From VHCN01 sp964589935 (GTDB lineage Bacteria; Verrucomicrobiota; Verrucomicrobiia; Limisphaerales; VHCN01), in NCBI GenBank assembly GCA_964589935.1, contig CAZPVD010000003.1:248001-312000 (forward strand): a stretch of 64,000 nucleotides of DNA, written 5' to 3'. A program made the translations under genes and the position numbers. Below are positions 31,890 to 41,185 of the stretch, piece after piece. The notes below the pieces were generated by a model. That model made no database searches and was not told the DNA's origin. It worked only from the letters and a program-made list of their open reading frames with translations. The number at the start of each line of letters is the position of its first letter. Position 1 is the first letter of the stretch.

Positions 31890-32922
31890 ACCCAGCGCCG
31901 CCGCGCTGCGCCAAATCGTCGCGCGTGCGCTCGGTGCGCGCGTGACCGGGATCGAACCCGTTGCCGGCGGGCGCAACAGCCGCGTGTTCCGCGCGCGGCT
32001 CGCCGACGGGCGCAGCGTCGCGCTCAAGGCCTACTTCCGTCATCGCGGCGACCCGCGCGACCGGCTCGGCGTCGAGTTCGGTGCGCTGCGACTGATGTGG
32101 CAGTGTGGTTTTCGCAACGTGCCTCAGCCGTTCGCCGCAGACCGCCGCGCTGGCGTGGCGATTTACGAATTCATCGAGGGCGAAAAACCCGGCCGAATCC
32201 GCGCGGCGGACATTGACGCGCTCGTGGACTTTCTCGGAAAACTTCGCGAACTCGCGCTGCTGCGCGAAAGTGCGAAACTCGGCGCAGCCTCCGAGGCGCG
32301 CTTCATCGTCGCGGAAATGGTCGAACTTCTGCGCCACCGCCGCGCCCGGCTCGACGCGGCGGAGGGCGGCGCGAAAAATCTCGCCGCGCTCCGAAGGTTT
32401 CTTGCGGAACAGTTCGATCCCGCGCTGGAACAGTTCGCGCGCTGGAGCCGCGGGCATCTGCCGCGCGGCGCGTTTGACCGCGAGCTGCCGAAGCGCGAGC
32501 GCACGCTGAGTCCGTCGGATTTTGGCTTTCACAACGCGCTGCGCCGCGGCGACGGCGGGATCGTTTGGCTCGACTTCGAGTATTTCGGCTGGGATGATCC
32601 GGCCAAAATGATCGTGGATTTCCTGCTGCATCCGGCGAAGCCCGCGCCCGCCGCGCTCAAGCGCCACTTCGCGCGCGGCGTGCTGGCGCGGTTCGCGGAC
32701 CAGCCGCGGCTGCGCCGCCGCGCCGGGGCTGTCTTTCCGCTTTTCGGCCTCAAGTGGTGCCTGATCATGCTCAACGAATTTCTTCCCGCCGACCTTCAGC
32801 GCCGGCAGTTCGCGCGCGCCGCGGCGGATCGCGACGCGGTTCAGCAGCGCCAGCTCGCCAAGGCCCGCGCGATGTTGCGCCGCATTCAACGGCAGTATGA
32901 CTGCAACCCCTTCCTCGCCTAA
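31867..32922 (+). CDS. Aminoglycoside-phosphotransferase-like sugar or choline kinase
   Basis: A protein of 351 residues that overlaps the HAD gene by 23 bp. The fold is APH/choline-kinase-like: VAGGRNSRVFRARLADGRSV, then ALKAYF for the nucleotide lysine. LSPSDFGFHNALRR and IVWLDFEYFGWDDPAKMIVD form the catalytic and Mg loops, with Ser-Asp in place of the usual His-x-Asp. The cognate substrate is probably a sugar, lipid head group or alcohol in surface-glycan assembly; drug resistance is not implied. Confidence 0.75.
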   Translation: MSSRTSTEPSAAALRQIVARALGARVTGIEPVAGGRNSRVFRARLADGRSVALKAYFRHRGDPRDRLGVEFGALRLMWQCGFRNVPQPFAADRRAGVAIYEFIEGEKPGRIRAADIDALVDFLGKLRELALLRESAKLGAASEARFIVAEMVELLRHRRARLDAAEGGAKNLAALRRFLAEQFDPALEQFARWSRGHLPRGAFDRELPKRERTLSPSDFGFHNALRRGDGGIVWLDFEYFGWDDPAKMIVDFLLHPAKPAPAALKRHFARGVLARFADQPRLRRRAGAVFPLFGLKWCLIMLNEFLPADLQRRQFARAAADRDAVQQRQLAKARAMLRRIQRQYDCNPFLA

Positions 32923-33754
32923 GCCGCCGCCGGTCAACACGACGAAGCTCGACGAGCGCTCGCTGGCGCTGCGCCGGCAGATCGTGCGCACCATCGAAAA
33001 GGGCGGGCGCGGCCATGTCGGCTCGGCGTTCTGCCTCGTCGAGATGCTGCGCGTGCTCTACGACGACGTGCTGCGCTATGACGCGAAGAACGCGCGCTGG
33101 CCGGAACGCGACCGCTTCGTGCTCAGCAAGGGCCACGGCTGCCTCGCGCTCTACGTGCTGCTCGCGGAGAAAGGTTTCTTCCCCGAGGCGGAACTGTGGA
33201 GATTCTGCAAGCCCGATGGAATCCTCGGTGGACATCCGGAATTCGGCAAAGTTCCCGGCGTCGAGGCGAGCACAGGCAGCCTCGGACATGGTTTGTCCTT
33301 CTCGGTCGGCTTCGCGCTGAACGCAAAAATCGAGGACGCGAAACATCGCGTGTTCGCGATTTGCAGCGACGGCGAGTCGAACGAAGGCTCGGTGTGGGAG
33401 GCGGCCTTGAGCGCGGCGAAGCACAAGTTGTCGAACCTCACGGTGCTCGTGGATTACAACAAGCAGCAGAGCTACAGCACGACCTACGAAGTGCTCGACC
33501 TCGATCCGTTCGCTGACAAATGGCGCGCGTTTGGCTTCGCCGTCGAGGAAGTGGACGGCCACGATGTCGCGGCGCTGCGCGCGGCGCTGGCGCGTGTTCC
33601 TTTCAATGCGGACAAACCGAGCGCGATCATCTGCCACACGATCAAGGGCAAGGGCGTGCCGTTCGTGGAGAACAATTTGAACTGGCATCACAAAAACAAA
33701 GTGACCGAGGACGAGGTGAAGTCGCTCCTCGCCGCGCTGGAGGGAGGCCGCTGA
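32897..33754 (+). CDS. Transketolase N-terminal (ThDP-binding) subunit
   Basis: A protein of 285 residues overlapping the previous gene by 26 bp. It shows GGRGHVGSAFCLVEMLRVLY, GGHPEFGKVPGVEASTGSLG and the ThDP motif ICSDGESNEGSVWEAALSAA followed by VDYN. HTIKGKGVPFVENNLNWHHK completes the N-terminal half. It works with the C-terminal half encoded next as a split transketolase that transfers a two-carbon unit between sugars. Split pairs in O-antigen-type clusters are thought to make unusual ketoses, in contrast to the single-chain housekeeping enzyme. Confidence 0.92.
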   Translation: MTATPSSPKPPPVNTTKLDERSLALRRQIVRTIEKGGRGHVGSAFCLVEMLRVLYDDVLRYDAKNARWPERDRFVLSKGHGCLALYVLLAEKGFFPEAELWRFCKPDGILGGHPEFGKVPGVEASTGSLGHGLSFSVGFALNAKIEDAKHRVFAICSDGESNEGSVWEAALSAAKHKLSNLTVLVDYNKQQSYSTTYEVLDLDPFADKWRAFGFAVEEVDGHDVAALRAALARVPFNADKPSAIICHTIKGKGVPFVENNLNWHHKNKVTEDEVKSLLAALEGGR

Positions 33755-34680
33755 TGCGCAAGACCAGCCTCGACGCGGTGTATGAACTGGCCAAGCGCGA
33801 CAAGCGTGTGGTCTTCATCGGCTCCGACCTCGGCATCGGCACGCTCAAGCAGTTCAAGGCCGAGATGCCGGAACGGTTTTTCATGGAAGGCGTGAGTGAG
33901 GCGCACATCGTCACGATGGCCGCTGGCCTCGCGATGGAGGGGAAGGTGGTTTACATCAACACGATCGCGACCTTCCTCACGCGGCGTTGCTTCGAGCAGG
34001 TCTGCCTCGACTTGAGCCTGCACAATACAAACGTCCGCCTCATCGCCAGCGGCGGCGGCGTGGTGTATGCGCCGCTCGGGCCGACGCACGAAGCCATCGA
34101 GGACATCGCGATTTTCCGCACGCTGCCGCGCATGACCATTGTCGCGCCGTGCGACGCGGAGGAAATGAAGCGCCTCATGCCGCAGACGCTCGACTGGTCT
34201 GGCCCGATGTATATCCGTCTCGGCAAGGGCGGCGATGCCGTCGTGTCGCGGCCCGAACTCGGTTTTCAAATCGGCAAGGCCATTCCCGTGCGCGCCGGCT
34301 CGGACGCGCTCATCGTCACGACGGGCATCACGCTCCAGCCCGCGCTTGCCGCGGCGGCGCAGCTTGAGCAAAGCGGCATCCAGGCCGCCGTGCTGCACAT
34401 GCACACGGTGAAGCCGTTTGACACCGAGGCGCTGCTCGCGCATGCCGCGCGCGTGCCGGCGATTCTTTCGATTGAGGAGCACACTATCATCGGCGGCCTC
34501 GGCAGCGCCGTGGCGGAAACGCTGGCGGAGGCGAACTTCAAGACGCCGAAACGCTTCAAGCGCATCGGCATTCCCGATGTGTTCCCGGACAAGTATGGTT
34601 CGCAGGCGAGCCTGATGGCGCGGTATGGCATCACGGCGGAAACCGTCGTGGTGGAAATTCAAAAGATGCTCGGGCGCTGA
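33754..34680 (+). CDS. Transketolase C-terminal (pyrimidine-binding) subunit
   Basis: A protein of 308 residues starting at the ATG at 33754-33756, which shares its A with the TGA of the N-terminal subunit. Visible are RVVFIGSDLGIGTLKQF, the conserved Glu in MEGVSEAHIVTMAAGLAMEG, GGGVVYAPLGPTHEAIED and the C-terminal EHTIIGGLGSAVAETLAEAN. Together with the previous gene it forms one active transketolase. Tight coupling supports equal expression. Confidence 0.92.
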   Translation: MRKTSLDAVYELAKRDKRVVFIGSDLGIGTLKQFKAEMPERFFMEGVSEAHIVTMAAGLAMEGKVVYINTIATFLTRRCFEQVCLDLSLHNTNVRLIASGGGVVYAPLGPTHEAIEDIAIFRTLPRMTIVAPCDAEEMKRLMPQTLDWSGPMYIRLGKGGDAVVSRPELGFQIGKAIPVRAGSDALIVTTGITLQPALAAAAQLEQSGIQAAVLHMHTVKPFDTEALLAHAARVPAILSIEEHTIIGGLGSAVAETLAEANFKTPKRFKRIGIPDVFPDKYGSQASLMARYGITAETVVVEIQKMLGR

Positions 34681-34694
34681 CGCGCGAAAATTTT

Positions 34695-35357
34695 ATGGGC
34701 CAGTTACGCAACTTCTTCACGCCGCTGCACAAGCGGACGGCGCGCAAATATATTGACCGCATGGTGGACGACAAGGTTGCCTGCATGCTCAAGGCGAAGG
34801 AATACGAGTTCGACTACTGGGACGGCGACCGCCGCTACGGCTACGGCGGCTACAAATACGACGGGCGCTGGAAGGCCGTCGCCGAGCAGATCATCGCGAC
34901 ATACGAACTCAAGCCGGACGCGAAGATTCTCGATGTGGGCTGCGGCAAGGCGCACCTGCTGTATGAGCTGCAGCAGCTATTGCCGAAGGCCGAGTTGGTT
35001 GGCTTCGACATTTCACGCCACGGCCTCGCTACCGCGCCGGAGCCGATTCGCCCGCACCTGATGCACTACCGCGCGCAGGACGCCTATCCGTGGGGCGACA
35101 AGTATTTTGACCTCGTCATCTCGCTTGGCTGTTTGCACAACCTGAAAATTTTCGAGCTGGAAACGGCGCTGCGTGAAATCGAGCGTGTGGGCAAGCGCGG
35201 CTACGTGATGCTGGAGAGCTACCGCAACGAGCAGGAACAGTTCAACCTCCAGTGCTGGGCGCTGACGTGCGAGTCGTTCCATGACACCGCGTCGTGGATC
35301 TGGCTTTACGAGCACTTTGGTTTCACCGGCGACTACGAGTTCATCTACTTCGAGTGA
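34695..35357 (+). CDS. Class I SAM-dependent methyltransferase
   Basis: A protein of 220 residues. SAM motif I is AKILDVGCGKAHLLYELQ, about residues 75-92, followed by VGFDIS (motif II acid) and FDLVISLGCLHNLK (motif IV). The N-terminus has an aromatic YEFDYWDGDRRYGYGGYKYD segment seen in sugar-cluster methyltransferases. It follows the transketolase pair by 14 bp and probably methylates a nucleotide sugar or glycan. The exact acceptor is not known. Confidence 0.82.
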   Translation: MGQLRNFFTPLHKRTARKYIDRMVDDKVACMLKAKEYEFDYWDGDRRYGYGGYKYDGRWKAVAEQIIATYELKPDAKILDVGCGKAHLLYELQQLLPKAELVGFDISRHGLATAPEPIRPHLMHYRAQDAYPWGDKYFDLVISLGCLHNLKIFELETALREIERVGKRGYVMLESYRNEQEQFNLQCWALTCESFHDTASWIWLYEHFGFTGDYEFIYFE

Positions 35358-35361
35358 GCGC

Positions 35362-36408
35362 ATGAAGTTCAAGGCCGCCATTCTCACTGAACTGAAGAAG
35401 CCGCTGGTGATCGAGGAGATCGAATCGCCGCCGCTGCGCTTCGGGCAGGTGCTCGTGCAAATCCATTGCAGCGGCATCTGCGGCGCGCAGATCAACGAAA
35501 TCGAAGGCGCGAAAGGCCCGGACAAATTTCTGCCGCACCTGCTAGGCCACGAGGCGACCGCGACCGTCGTGGAAACCGGCGAAGGCGTCACCACCGTCAA
35601 GCCCGGCGACCGCGTCGTCTGCCACTGGCGCAAGGGCGCGGGCCTGCAAGGACCGACCGCGGGCTACGCGTCGAAGGCGTTTCCGAAAATCAACTCCGGC
35701 TGGGTGACGACGTTCAGCGAATACTCCGTCGTGTCGGAAAACCGCATGACGAAAATCCCGGCGGACTTCGACGCCGAATGGGGCGCGCTGCTCGGCTGCG
35801 CCGTGACGACGGCGCTCGGCGTCGTGAACAACAACGCGCGGCTCGGCATCGGCGAGAGCATCGCGGTCTTCGGCACCGGCGGCGTGGGACTGAACATCGT
35901 GCAGTTCGCCGCGATGGCCGGTGCGCACCCGATCATCGGCATTGATTTGCACGACCACAAACTCGAACTCGCCCGCCGGCTTGGCGCGACGCACACGCTC
36001 AACGCGCGCTCCGGCAACCTCGTCGAACAACTCCGCGCCATCGCCGGCCCGCAAGGCGTGGACGTGGCCATCGAAAACACCGGCGTAGCGGACGTAATCG
36101 AGACGGCCTACGAAGCCACCGCGCCGCAGGGCCGCGTCATTTTGGTCGGCGTGCCGGCCAAGAGCGCGCGGCATCCGAGCTTTTACACGCTTCCGCTGCA
36201 CTTCAAAAAAGTGCTGACCGGCTCGGAAGGTGGCGACTGCCGTCCCGAACTGGACATCCCAAAGCTGGTGCGTTTGTGCCAGAGCGGGAAACTGAACTTC
36301 AACGGCCTCGTGAGCAAACGTTATGCACTCGATCAAATCAACGAGGCGATTGACGATTTGAAGAACGGCCGCGTGGCCGGGCGGTGTGTTGTAACAATGA
36401 AGAATTGA
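35362..36408 (+). CDS. Zinc-type alcohol dehydrogenase (MDR family), sugar cluster
   Basis: A protein of 348 residues from the ATG at 35362. The catalytic zinc Cys is in HCSGICGAQINEIEG, GHEATATVVETGEGVTTVKP carries the Gly-His-Glu, and the cofactor loop is FGTGGVGLNIVQFAAMAG. The four-cysteine structural-zinc lobe is absent; WRKGAGLQGPTAGYASKAF stands there instead. Proteins of this sort occur with transketolase pairs in O-antigen clusters and may oxidise or reduce the ketose product. It is not a housekeeping ethanol dehydrogenase. Confidence 0.85.
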   Translation: MKFKAAILTELKKPLVIEEIESPPLRFGQVLVQIHCSGICGAQINEIEGAKGPDKFLPHLLGHEATATVVETGEGVTTVKPGDRVVCHWRKGAGLQGPTAGYASKAFPKINSGWVTTFSEYSVVSENRMTKIPADFDAEWGALLGCAVTTALGVVNNNARLGIGESIAVFGTGGVGLNIVQFAAMAGAHPIIGIDLHDHKLELARRLGATHTLNARSGNLVEQLRAIAGPQGVDVAIENTGVADVIETAYEATAPQGRVILVGVPAKSARHPSFYTLPLHFKKVLTGSEGGDCRPELDIPKLVRLCQSGKLNFNGLVSKRYALDQINEAIDDLKNGRVAGRCVVTMKN

Positions 36409-36421
36409 ATTTATTTATCGC

Positions 36422-37108
36422 ATGGAAACTCCCCGCACCAGAGAGCCGCAATATCAACATCACGTCGAATTGGCACAGGCCCAAGGACTGACACGCCTCG
36501 GTCTGCGCGCGAGTGCCGCGTGGGATTTGGATCCGCGCCTGCTTCCCATTGTGCTTTCGCGCTACAAGTTCGTGGCGAAGATGCTTTCAGGCAAAGAACG
36601 CGTGCTCGAGGTGGGTTGCGGCGATGCGTTTGGCACGCGGCTTGTGTTGCAGGAGGTCAAGCACGTCTGCGGCATTGATTTTGATCAGGTATTCGTTGCC
36701 GATGTGAACCAGCGGATGGACCCAAAGTGGAAAATCGAATGTCGCGAGCACGACATGTTGTCCGGGCCGGTGGCCGGCGGCTTCGACGCGGCGTATTCGC
36801 TTGACGTGATCGAGCACATCCCACAAGCCGACGAAGAGCGTTTCCTGTCGAACATCGGCAATTCACTAATCGGAACTGGTGTAGTCATCATCGGCACGCC
36901 CTCACTGGAGTCCCAAGTTTATGCCTCGGACCGGAGCAAGGCCGGACACATTAACTGCAAGAGCGCGCCGCAACTCAAGGCGCTGATGAAGCGGTTCTTC
37001 CACGAGGTGTTCATGTTTTCGATGAACGATGAGGTGGTGCATACGGGCTTCCATCCGCTCGCGCATTATCTCTTTGCCCTCGCGGTGGGACGGCGCAACG
37101 TCGGGTGA
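36422..37108 (+). CDS. Class I SAM-dependent methyltransferase
   Basis: A protein of 228 residues. Motif I is RVLEVGCGDAFGTRLVLQE, with motif II acid in CGIDFD and motif IV in FDAAYSLDVIEHIPQADEER. The C-terminus (INCKSAPQLKALMKRFFHEV) is usual for LPS-region methyltransferases. It begins 13 bp after the dehydrogenase. By eye, from here to about 44.1 kb the DNA is less strongly GC-biased than in flanking genes, which may mark a separately acquired block. Confidence 0.82.
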   Translation: METPRTREPQYQHHVELAQAQGLTRLGLRASAAWDLDPRLLPIVLSRYKFVAKMLSGKERVLEVGCGDAFGTRLVLQEVKHVCGIDFDQVFVADVNQRMDPKWKIECREHDMLSGPVAGGFDAAYSLDVIEHIPQADEERFLSNIGNSLIGTGVVIIGTPSLESQVYASDRSKAGHINCKSAPQLKALMKRFFHEVFMFSMNDEVVHTGFHPLAHYLFALAVGRRNVG

Positions 37109-38067
37109 TTCCGCCCGTCCGGCTCACAATGAATCACGACCCTTGCGAACAGCCGCTGCGGGACAAGGCCCGCCGGGTGGTGATCCTGGGTGCAACCGGC
37201 TTCATTGGGAGAGCGATCCGCGCGCAGTTGCACCAGAATGAATCCCATCTGGCATTGCAGGGAAGCGGACTGCCGGGCCTCGACCTGACACGGTCCGAAC
37301 ACGCCGCCCAATTAGTGGAATGGCTGACCCCGGACACGATTTTGATTCACTGCGCCGCCATCAAACGGCAGATCGGTGACACGCTCGACGCCTTCGAGCG
37401 AAACATCGCCATCACCGTCAATCTGTGCCGGCTGCTGGAAAAGCGTCCCGTGCTGCGCACAATTTATTTCAGCTCTGCGGCGGTGTATGGCGAAGAAAAC
37501 ACCGACATGGCGATCACCGAGGAGACACCGGTGCGGCCAACATCACTTTACGGCGCAGGCAAGTTTGCGTGCGAAGGCGCGCTGCGAAAAACCGTGCAGG
37601 CACATTCGGTCAGTTCGCTGGTGGTTCTGCGTCCCGCGCTGATCTACGGGCCAGGCGACCAAGGTGGCTACGGCCCGAGCGGCTTCGTTCGTGCTGCCGC
37701 TCGCGGGCAGGGCATCACGCTTTGGGGCGACGGAACGGAACGGCGCGAATTTGTCTTCGTCGCCGATGTCGCGCGGCTGGTGAACCGGCTCCTGTTTCAT
37801 CCGTTCAACGGTGTGCTCAATGTGGTGACGGGCCACAGCCACACTTTCGCCGAGGCAGTGGAGATTGTTTCCGGTCTGGCACCAATGGCCGAGCAGCTCT
37901 CTGTGAAGCCGCGCACCAAGCCAAAGGCCGACCACGGCTTTGACACGCGCCGGTTACAAGCAACATTCCCGGACTTTTTGTTCACCAGTCTCGAAGACGG
38001 GATCCGGCTGACCTTTGAAGCCGAGCGGACCGCGTCCGCAACGGAAGTCATCGCCACCGCATCATGA
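37105..38067 (+). CDS. NAD-dependent epimerase/dehydratase (extended SDR)
   Basis: A protein of 320 residues if started at the GTG at 37105, which overlaps the previous stop by 4 bp; an ATG at 37129 is the alternative. The cofactor loop VVILGATGFIGRAIRAQL lies near residue 22, YFSSAAVYGE carries the catalytic Ser, and LYGAGKFACE gives YxxxK. LIYGPGDQGGYGPSGFVRAA and EFVFVADVARLVNRLL are the typical C-terminal blocks. It is likely to epimerise, reduce or dehydrate a nucleotide sugar. It overlaps the next gene by 4 bp. Confidence 0.82.
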   Translation: MIPPVRLTMNHDPCEQPLRDKARRVVILGATGFIGRAIRAQLHQNESHLALQGSGLPGLDLTRSEHAAQLVEWLTPDTILIHCAAIKRQIGDTLDAFERNIAITVNLCRLLEKRPVLRTIYFSSAAVYGEENTDMAITEETPVRPTSLYGAGKFACEGALRKTVQAHSVSSLVVLRPALIYGPGDQGGYGPSGFVRAAARGQGITLWGDGTERREFVFVADVARLVNRLLFHPFNGVLNVVTGHSHTFAEAVEIVSGLAPMAEQLSVKPRTKPKADHGFDTRRLQATFPDFLFTSLEDGIRLTFEAERTASATEVIATAS

Positions 38068-39272
38068 AGCACTGCCGCCTTTGCTCTTCCAACCAATTGA
38101 AACTGCTCCTCGATTGCGGTCCGCAGCCGGTTGGAAACCGCTTTCTGAAATCGGCCGCCGAACCGGAGACGCTGTTTTCACTTGTTCTCTGGCAGTGTTC
38201 AAGCTGTGGCGCAGTGCAACTTAGTGAGCCGATTGCGGCGGCGGAGTTGAAGCCGCGCTTCGACTGGATCACCTACAACGAGCCGGAGGGCCATTTGGAC
38301 ACGCTTGCGGATTTGCTGAGGGAACTTCCCGGCGTGGATGCCGCGTCTGTGTTCGCGGGCATCAGTTTCAAGGACGACACGACGCTGGCACGAATGCGTG
38401 CGCGGGGGGTTCTGCAAACGTGGCGGCTCGAAACCGACACGGACCTCGGCGTGCCGGAGCATGGCATCGGCGCGGAAACCATTCAGGATCGCCTCACAGT
38501 CGAAACTACCAGCAGGATTGCGGCGCGGCGCGGCGCGGCAGATGTGCTGCTCGTCCGACACATTTTTGAACACGCGCATGACCCGGAGCGATTCCTGCGC
38601 GCAGCGATGGCTCTGGTGCGGCTGGGTGGCTATTTGGTTTTTGAAGTTCCGGACTGCTCGCGGGCGTTCGACAACTTCGACTTCACCACGCTGTGGGAGG
38701 AGCATGTGCTCTATTTCACGCCGGCCACGTTCCATCGCGCTTTTGTGCGGTCCGGCTTGAGCCTCGTGCTCTTCGAATGTTATCCGTATCCGTTTGAGAA
38801 TTCTCTCGTGGCTGTTTTCCGAAATGATGGCAAAGGCACGGTCATGGCCGCAAATGATGCAGAGGCGGCCGCAGAATGCAGCCGCGCCGGACGGTTCGCT
38901 GCGGAATTCCCGCAGAGGAGCACGCGCTTGCGGACATTCCTCGCCGACTTCAAGCAACGCACTGGCCCGGTGGCGATGTTTGGCGCGGGACATCTGGCCT
39001 GCACATATCTTTATCTGCACGGCCTGCAGGAAGTGGTGGAGTTTGTCGCTGACGACAATCCGCACAAGCAGGGGATGTTCATGCCCGGCTCACGCCTGCC
39101 CATCCTTGGTTCCTCGGCATTGCTTGAGTGCGGCGTAAAACTCTGCCTGCTTAGTGTCAACCCAGAGAGCGAGGAAAAGGTCATTGCGCGGCAGAAATCG
39201 TTCCTAGACCGTGGCGGCATGATGGCATCCATTTTCCCCGCGAGCCGGCACGCGTTGAAATTAACTGCCTGA
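38064..39272 (+). CDS. Sugar C-methyltransferase-like protein with degenerate SAM motif
   Basis: A protein of 402 residues with TylC3-type architecture. The N-terminal zinc site is CRLCSSNQ ... CSSCGAVQLS, and the core (RHIFEHAHDPERFLRAAMAL, EVPDCSRAFDNFDF, EEHVLYFTPATFHRAF) is recognisable. The C-terminal domain has GAGHLACTYLYLHGLQEVVE followed by FVADDNPHKQG. The region that should read V-x-x-I-G-S-N-D-G reads VFAGISFKDDTTLARM, so the glycine-rich SAM loop is lost or strongly altered. It may be a partner or carrier-binding protein for the intact paralogue at 39888, or a diverged enzyme. Confidence 0.78.
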   Translation: MKHCRLCSSNQLKLLLDCGPQPVGNRFLKSAAEPETLFSLVLWQCSSCGAVQLSEPIAAAELKPRFDWITYNEPEGHLDTLADLLRELPGVDAASVFAGISFKDDTTLARMRARGVLQTWRLETDTDLGVPEHGIGAETIQDRLTVETTSRIAARRGAADVLLVRHIFEHAHDPERFLRAAMALVRLGGYLVFEVPDCSRAFDNFDFTTLWEEHVLYFTPATFHRAFVRSGLSLVLFECYPYPFENSLVAVFRNDGKGTVMAANDAEAAAECSRAGRFAAEFPQRSTRLRTFLADFKQRTGPVAMFGAGHLACTYLYLHGLQEVVEFVADDNPHKQGMFMPGSRLPILGSSALLECGVKLCLLSVNPESEEKVIARQKSFLDRGGMMASIFPASRHALKLTA

Positions 39273-39277
39273 TTCCC

Positions 39278-39823
39278 ATGAAAGAGCGCCTGCCCAGCTT
39301 GGAGGTCACCAAATTTAACGACGAGGTTCTCATCGCCACCGAGCCGATTGTGCGGGTCGGTGCCGAGGACATCCGCGTGCTCAAGGAGCGCGCACTGAAA
39401 AATCCCCGCCGCCGCATCCGCATCTGTGCACATAAGGACACCGCCGACCGCCTGCACGAGATGCTCATCATCCACACCTCGGACACCTACGTCCGCCCGC
39501 ACAAGCATCTTGGTAAGAGCGAGTCGTTTCATGTGATTGAAGGGACGGTGGATGTAGTGCTCTTCGACGAGACCGGTGGCGTGACCGAAGTGATCCGCAT
39601 GGGAGATTACGCGTCGGGGCGGCGTTTTTATTACCGTATTGACCAGCCGATTTACCACACACTGCTCATTACCTCGCCGGTGCTGGTGTTTCATGAAGTG
39701 ACCAACGGCCCGTTCCGCCGCGAGGAAACCGCCTTTGCCCCGTGGGGACCGGTGGAACAGGATGTCGTCGGACGCGAAGCATTTTTGAACCGAGTTCGTT
39801 CTGCAGTGAAACATCTGCCATGA
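39278..39823 (+). CDS. wbuC: WbuC-like cupin
   Basis: A protein of 181 residues. The cupin centre HTSDTYVRPHKHLGKSESFH, then VIEGTVDVVLFDETGGV, carries the metal-binding His-x-His and Glu. The surrounding KNPRRRIRICAHKDTADRLH and IYHTLLITSPVLVFHEVTNG followed by PF match WbuC, a cupin of unknown reaction found in O-antigen clusters. It begins 5 bp after the degenerate methyltransferase-like gene, in the same operon. Confidence 0.82.
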   Translation: MKERLPSLEVTKFNDEVLIATEPIVRVGAEDIRVLKERALKNPRRRIRICAHKDTADRLHEMLIIHTSDTYVRPHKHLGKSESFHVIEGTVDVVLFDETGGVTEVIRMGDYASGRRFYYRIDQPIYHTLLITSPVLVFHEVTNGPFRREETAFAPWGPVEQDVVGREAFLNRVRSAVKHLP

Positions 39824-39887
39824 GCATCGGAACGATTTACGGATTGATGCGGAGCCGACCTGTTGGTGAAATCAGCAGACTTTGACG

Positions 39888-41129
39888 ATGAAGGACGACG
39901 TGTTTAGACGCAATGAATGCCGCCTCTGCGGCAGCATGGATCGGGAACTGGTGATCCCGCTCGTGGCCACGCCCAGCGGGGAGGGTTACGTGACGGCGGA
40001 CCATCTCAATGAACCGCAACCGTGCTACCCGATGGATCTGTTCCTCTGTCACGCCTGTGGGCACGCGGAATTTCCCGATGTCATCAATCCGGAGATTCTC
40101 TACCGCAACTACCTTTATCAGACCTCGATTTCGCTCGGCTTGGTCGATCATTTTCGCGGTTACGCTGCCGAAGTTGTGCGGCGTGTCCAGCCGCCTGCCG
40201 GGGTAGCGGTCATGGACATTGGCAGCAACGACGGCTCGTTGCTGAAGCATTTCAAGGCGCACGGCCTGCGCGTGCTGGGAGTTGATCCAGCGCGGGAAAT
40301 CGCGCGTCAGGCCACCGAGGCCGGTGTGGAAACCCTGCCGGAGTTCTTCGACTCGAAACTCGCGCGCAAAATCCGCGCCGAACGCGGCCCGGTGGCGATC
40401 TTCACCGCAAACAACGTGTTTGCGAACATTGACAACCTGAGTGACGTGGCGGGAGGCATACGAGAAATGCTTGCGCCCGACGGCGTGTTCGTCTTCGAGA
40501 CTTCCTATTTGTTGGATGTTCTCCAGAAAACACTGCTCGAAACATTCTTCCACGAACATTTGAGCTATTACTCGGCACGTCCGTTGCAGACATTTTTCAA
40601 ACGACATGGTTTGGAACTCTTCGATGTTCAGCGCGTGCCGACCAAGGGCGGCTCGCTGCGGGGTTACGTCCAACTCGCTGGCGGGAAACGTCCAGTTTCG
40701 CCCGCCGTGCCCGAAGTCATCGCCGCCGAGGAAAAATATGGACTGAACCGGGCCGAGCCATACAAGGCGTTCGTCGCACGGGTGGCCACGGCGAAATCGG
40801 ACGTGCACGCGGCCATCCAGTCGCTCAAGCAAAATGGTCGCATCGTCGCCGGCTACGGAGCCTCGGTCGGCGTCACGACGATGCTTTACCAGTTCGGCCT
40901 TGGCGACCAACTTGACTTCCTTGCCGATGACAATCCCGTCCGGCACAGCCGTTTCAGTCCCGGCTATCACATTCCCGTGCTGCCCTCGTCAGTAATTTAC
41001 GAGCGCAAACCGGCCGGCGTGGTGATTCTGGCTTGGGCTTACGAGGAGCCCATCCGCCGGCGGCATCCGGCTTACTCAGCAGCGGGTGGGAAATGGATCA
41101 TTCCGTTGCCAGAAGTGCGCGTGAAGTGA
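39888..41129 (+). CDS. Sugar C-methyltransferase (TylC3/NovU-like)
   Basis: A protein of 413 residues from the ATG at 39888. An N-terminal zinc-binding domain (CRLCGSMD ... CHACGHAEFPDV) precedes the SAM domain with an intact motif AVMDIGSNDGSLLKHFKAHG. FETSYLLDVLQKTLLETFFH then EHLSYYSARPLQTFFKRHG is the family's catalytic block, and the C-terminal domain carries GYGASVGVTTMLYQFGLGDQ followed by LDFLADDNPVRH. It probably adds a methyl branch to a nucleotide-bound keto-sugar. It is a paralogue of the degenerate copy at 38064. Confidence 0.88.
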   Translation: MKDDVFRRNECRLCGSMDRELVIPLVATPSGEGYVTADHLNEPQPCYPMDLFLCHACGHAEFPDVINPEILYRNYLYQTSISLGLVDHFRGYAAEVVRRVQPPAGVAVMDIGSNDGSLLKHFKAHGLRVLGVDPAREIARQATEAGVETLPEFFDSKLARKIRAERGPVAIFTANNVFANIDNLSDVAGGIREMLAPDGVFVFETSYLLDVLQKTLLETFFHEHLSYYSARPLQTFFKRHGLELFDVQRVPTKGGSLRGYVQLAGGKRPVSPAVPEVIAAEEKYGLNRAEPYKAFVARVATAKSDVHAAIQSLKQNGRIVAGYGASVGVTTMLYQFGLGDQLDFLADDNPVRHSRFSPGYHIPVLPSSVIYERKPAGVVILAWAYEEPIRRRHPAYSAAGGKWIIPLPEVRVK

Positions 41130-41185
41130 CGCGCGAGCAATAACCCAACTGACTCATCCGAATCGTTTCAACCAATCATTTGACC

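Noticed and set aside
31867..32922. Aminoglycoside resistance gene
   Set aside because: Only the fold is shared; context is sugar metabolism and the catalytic loop differs.
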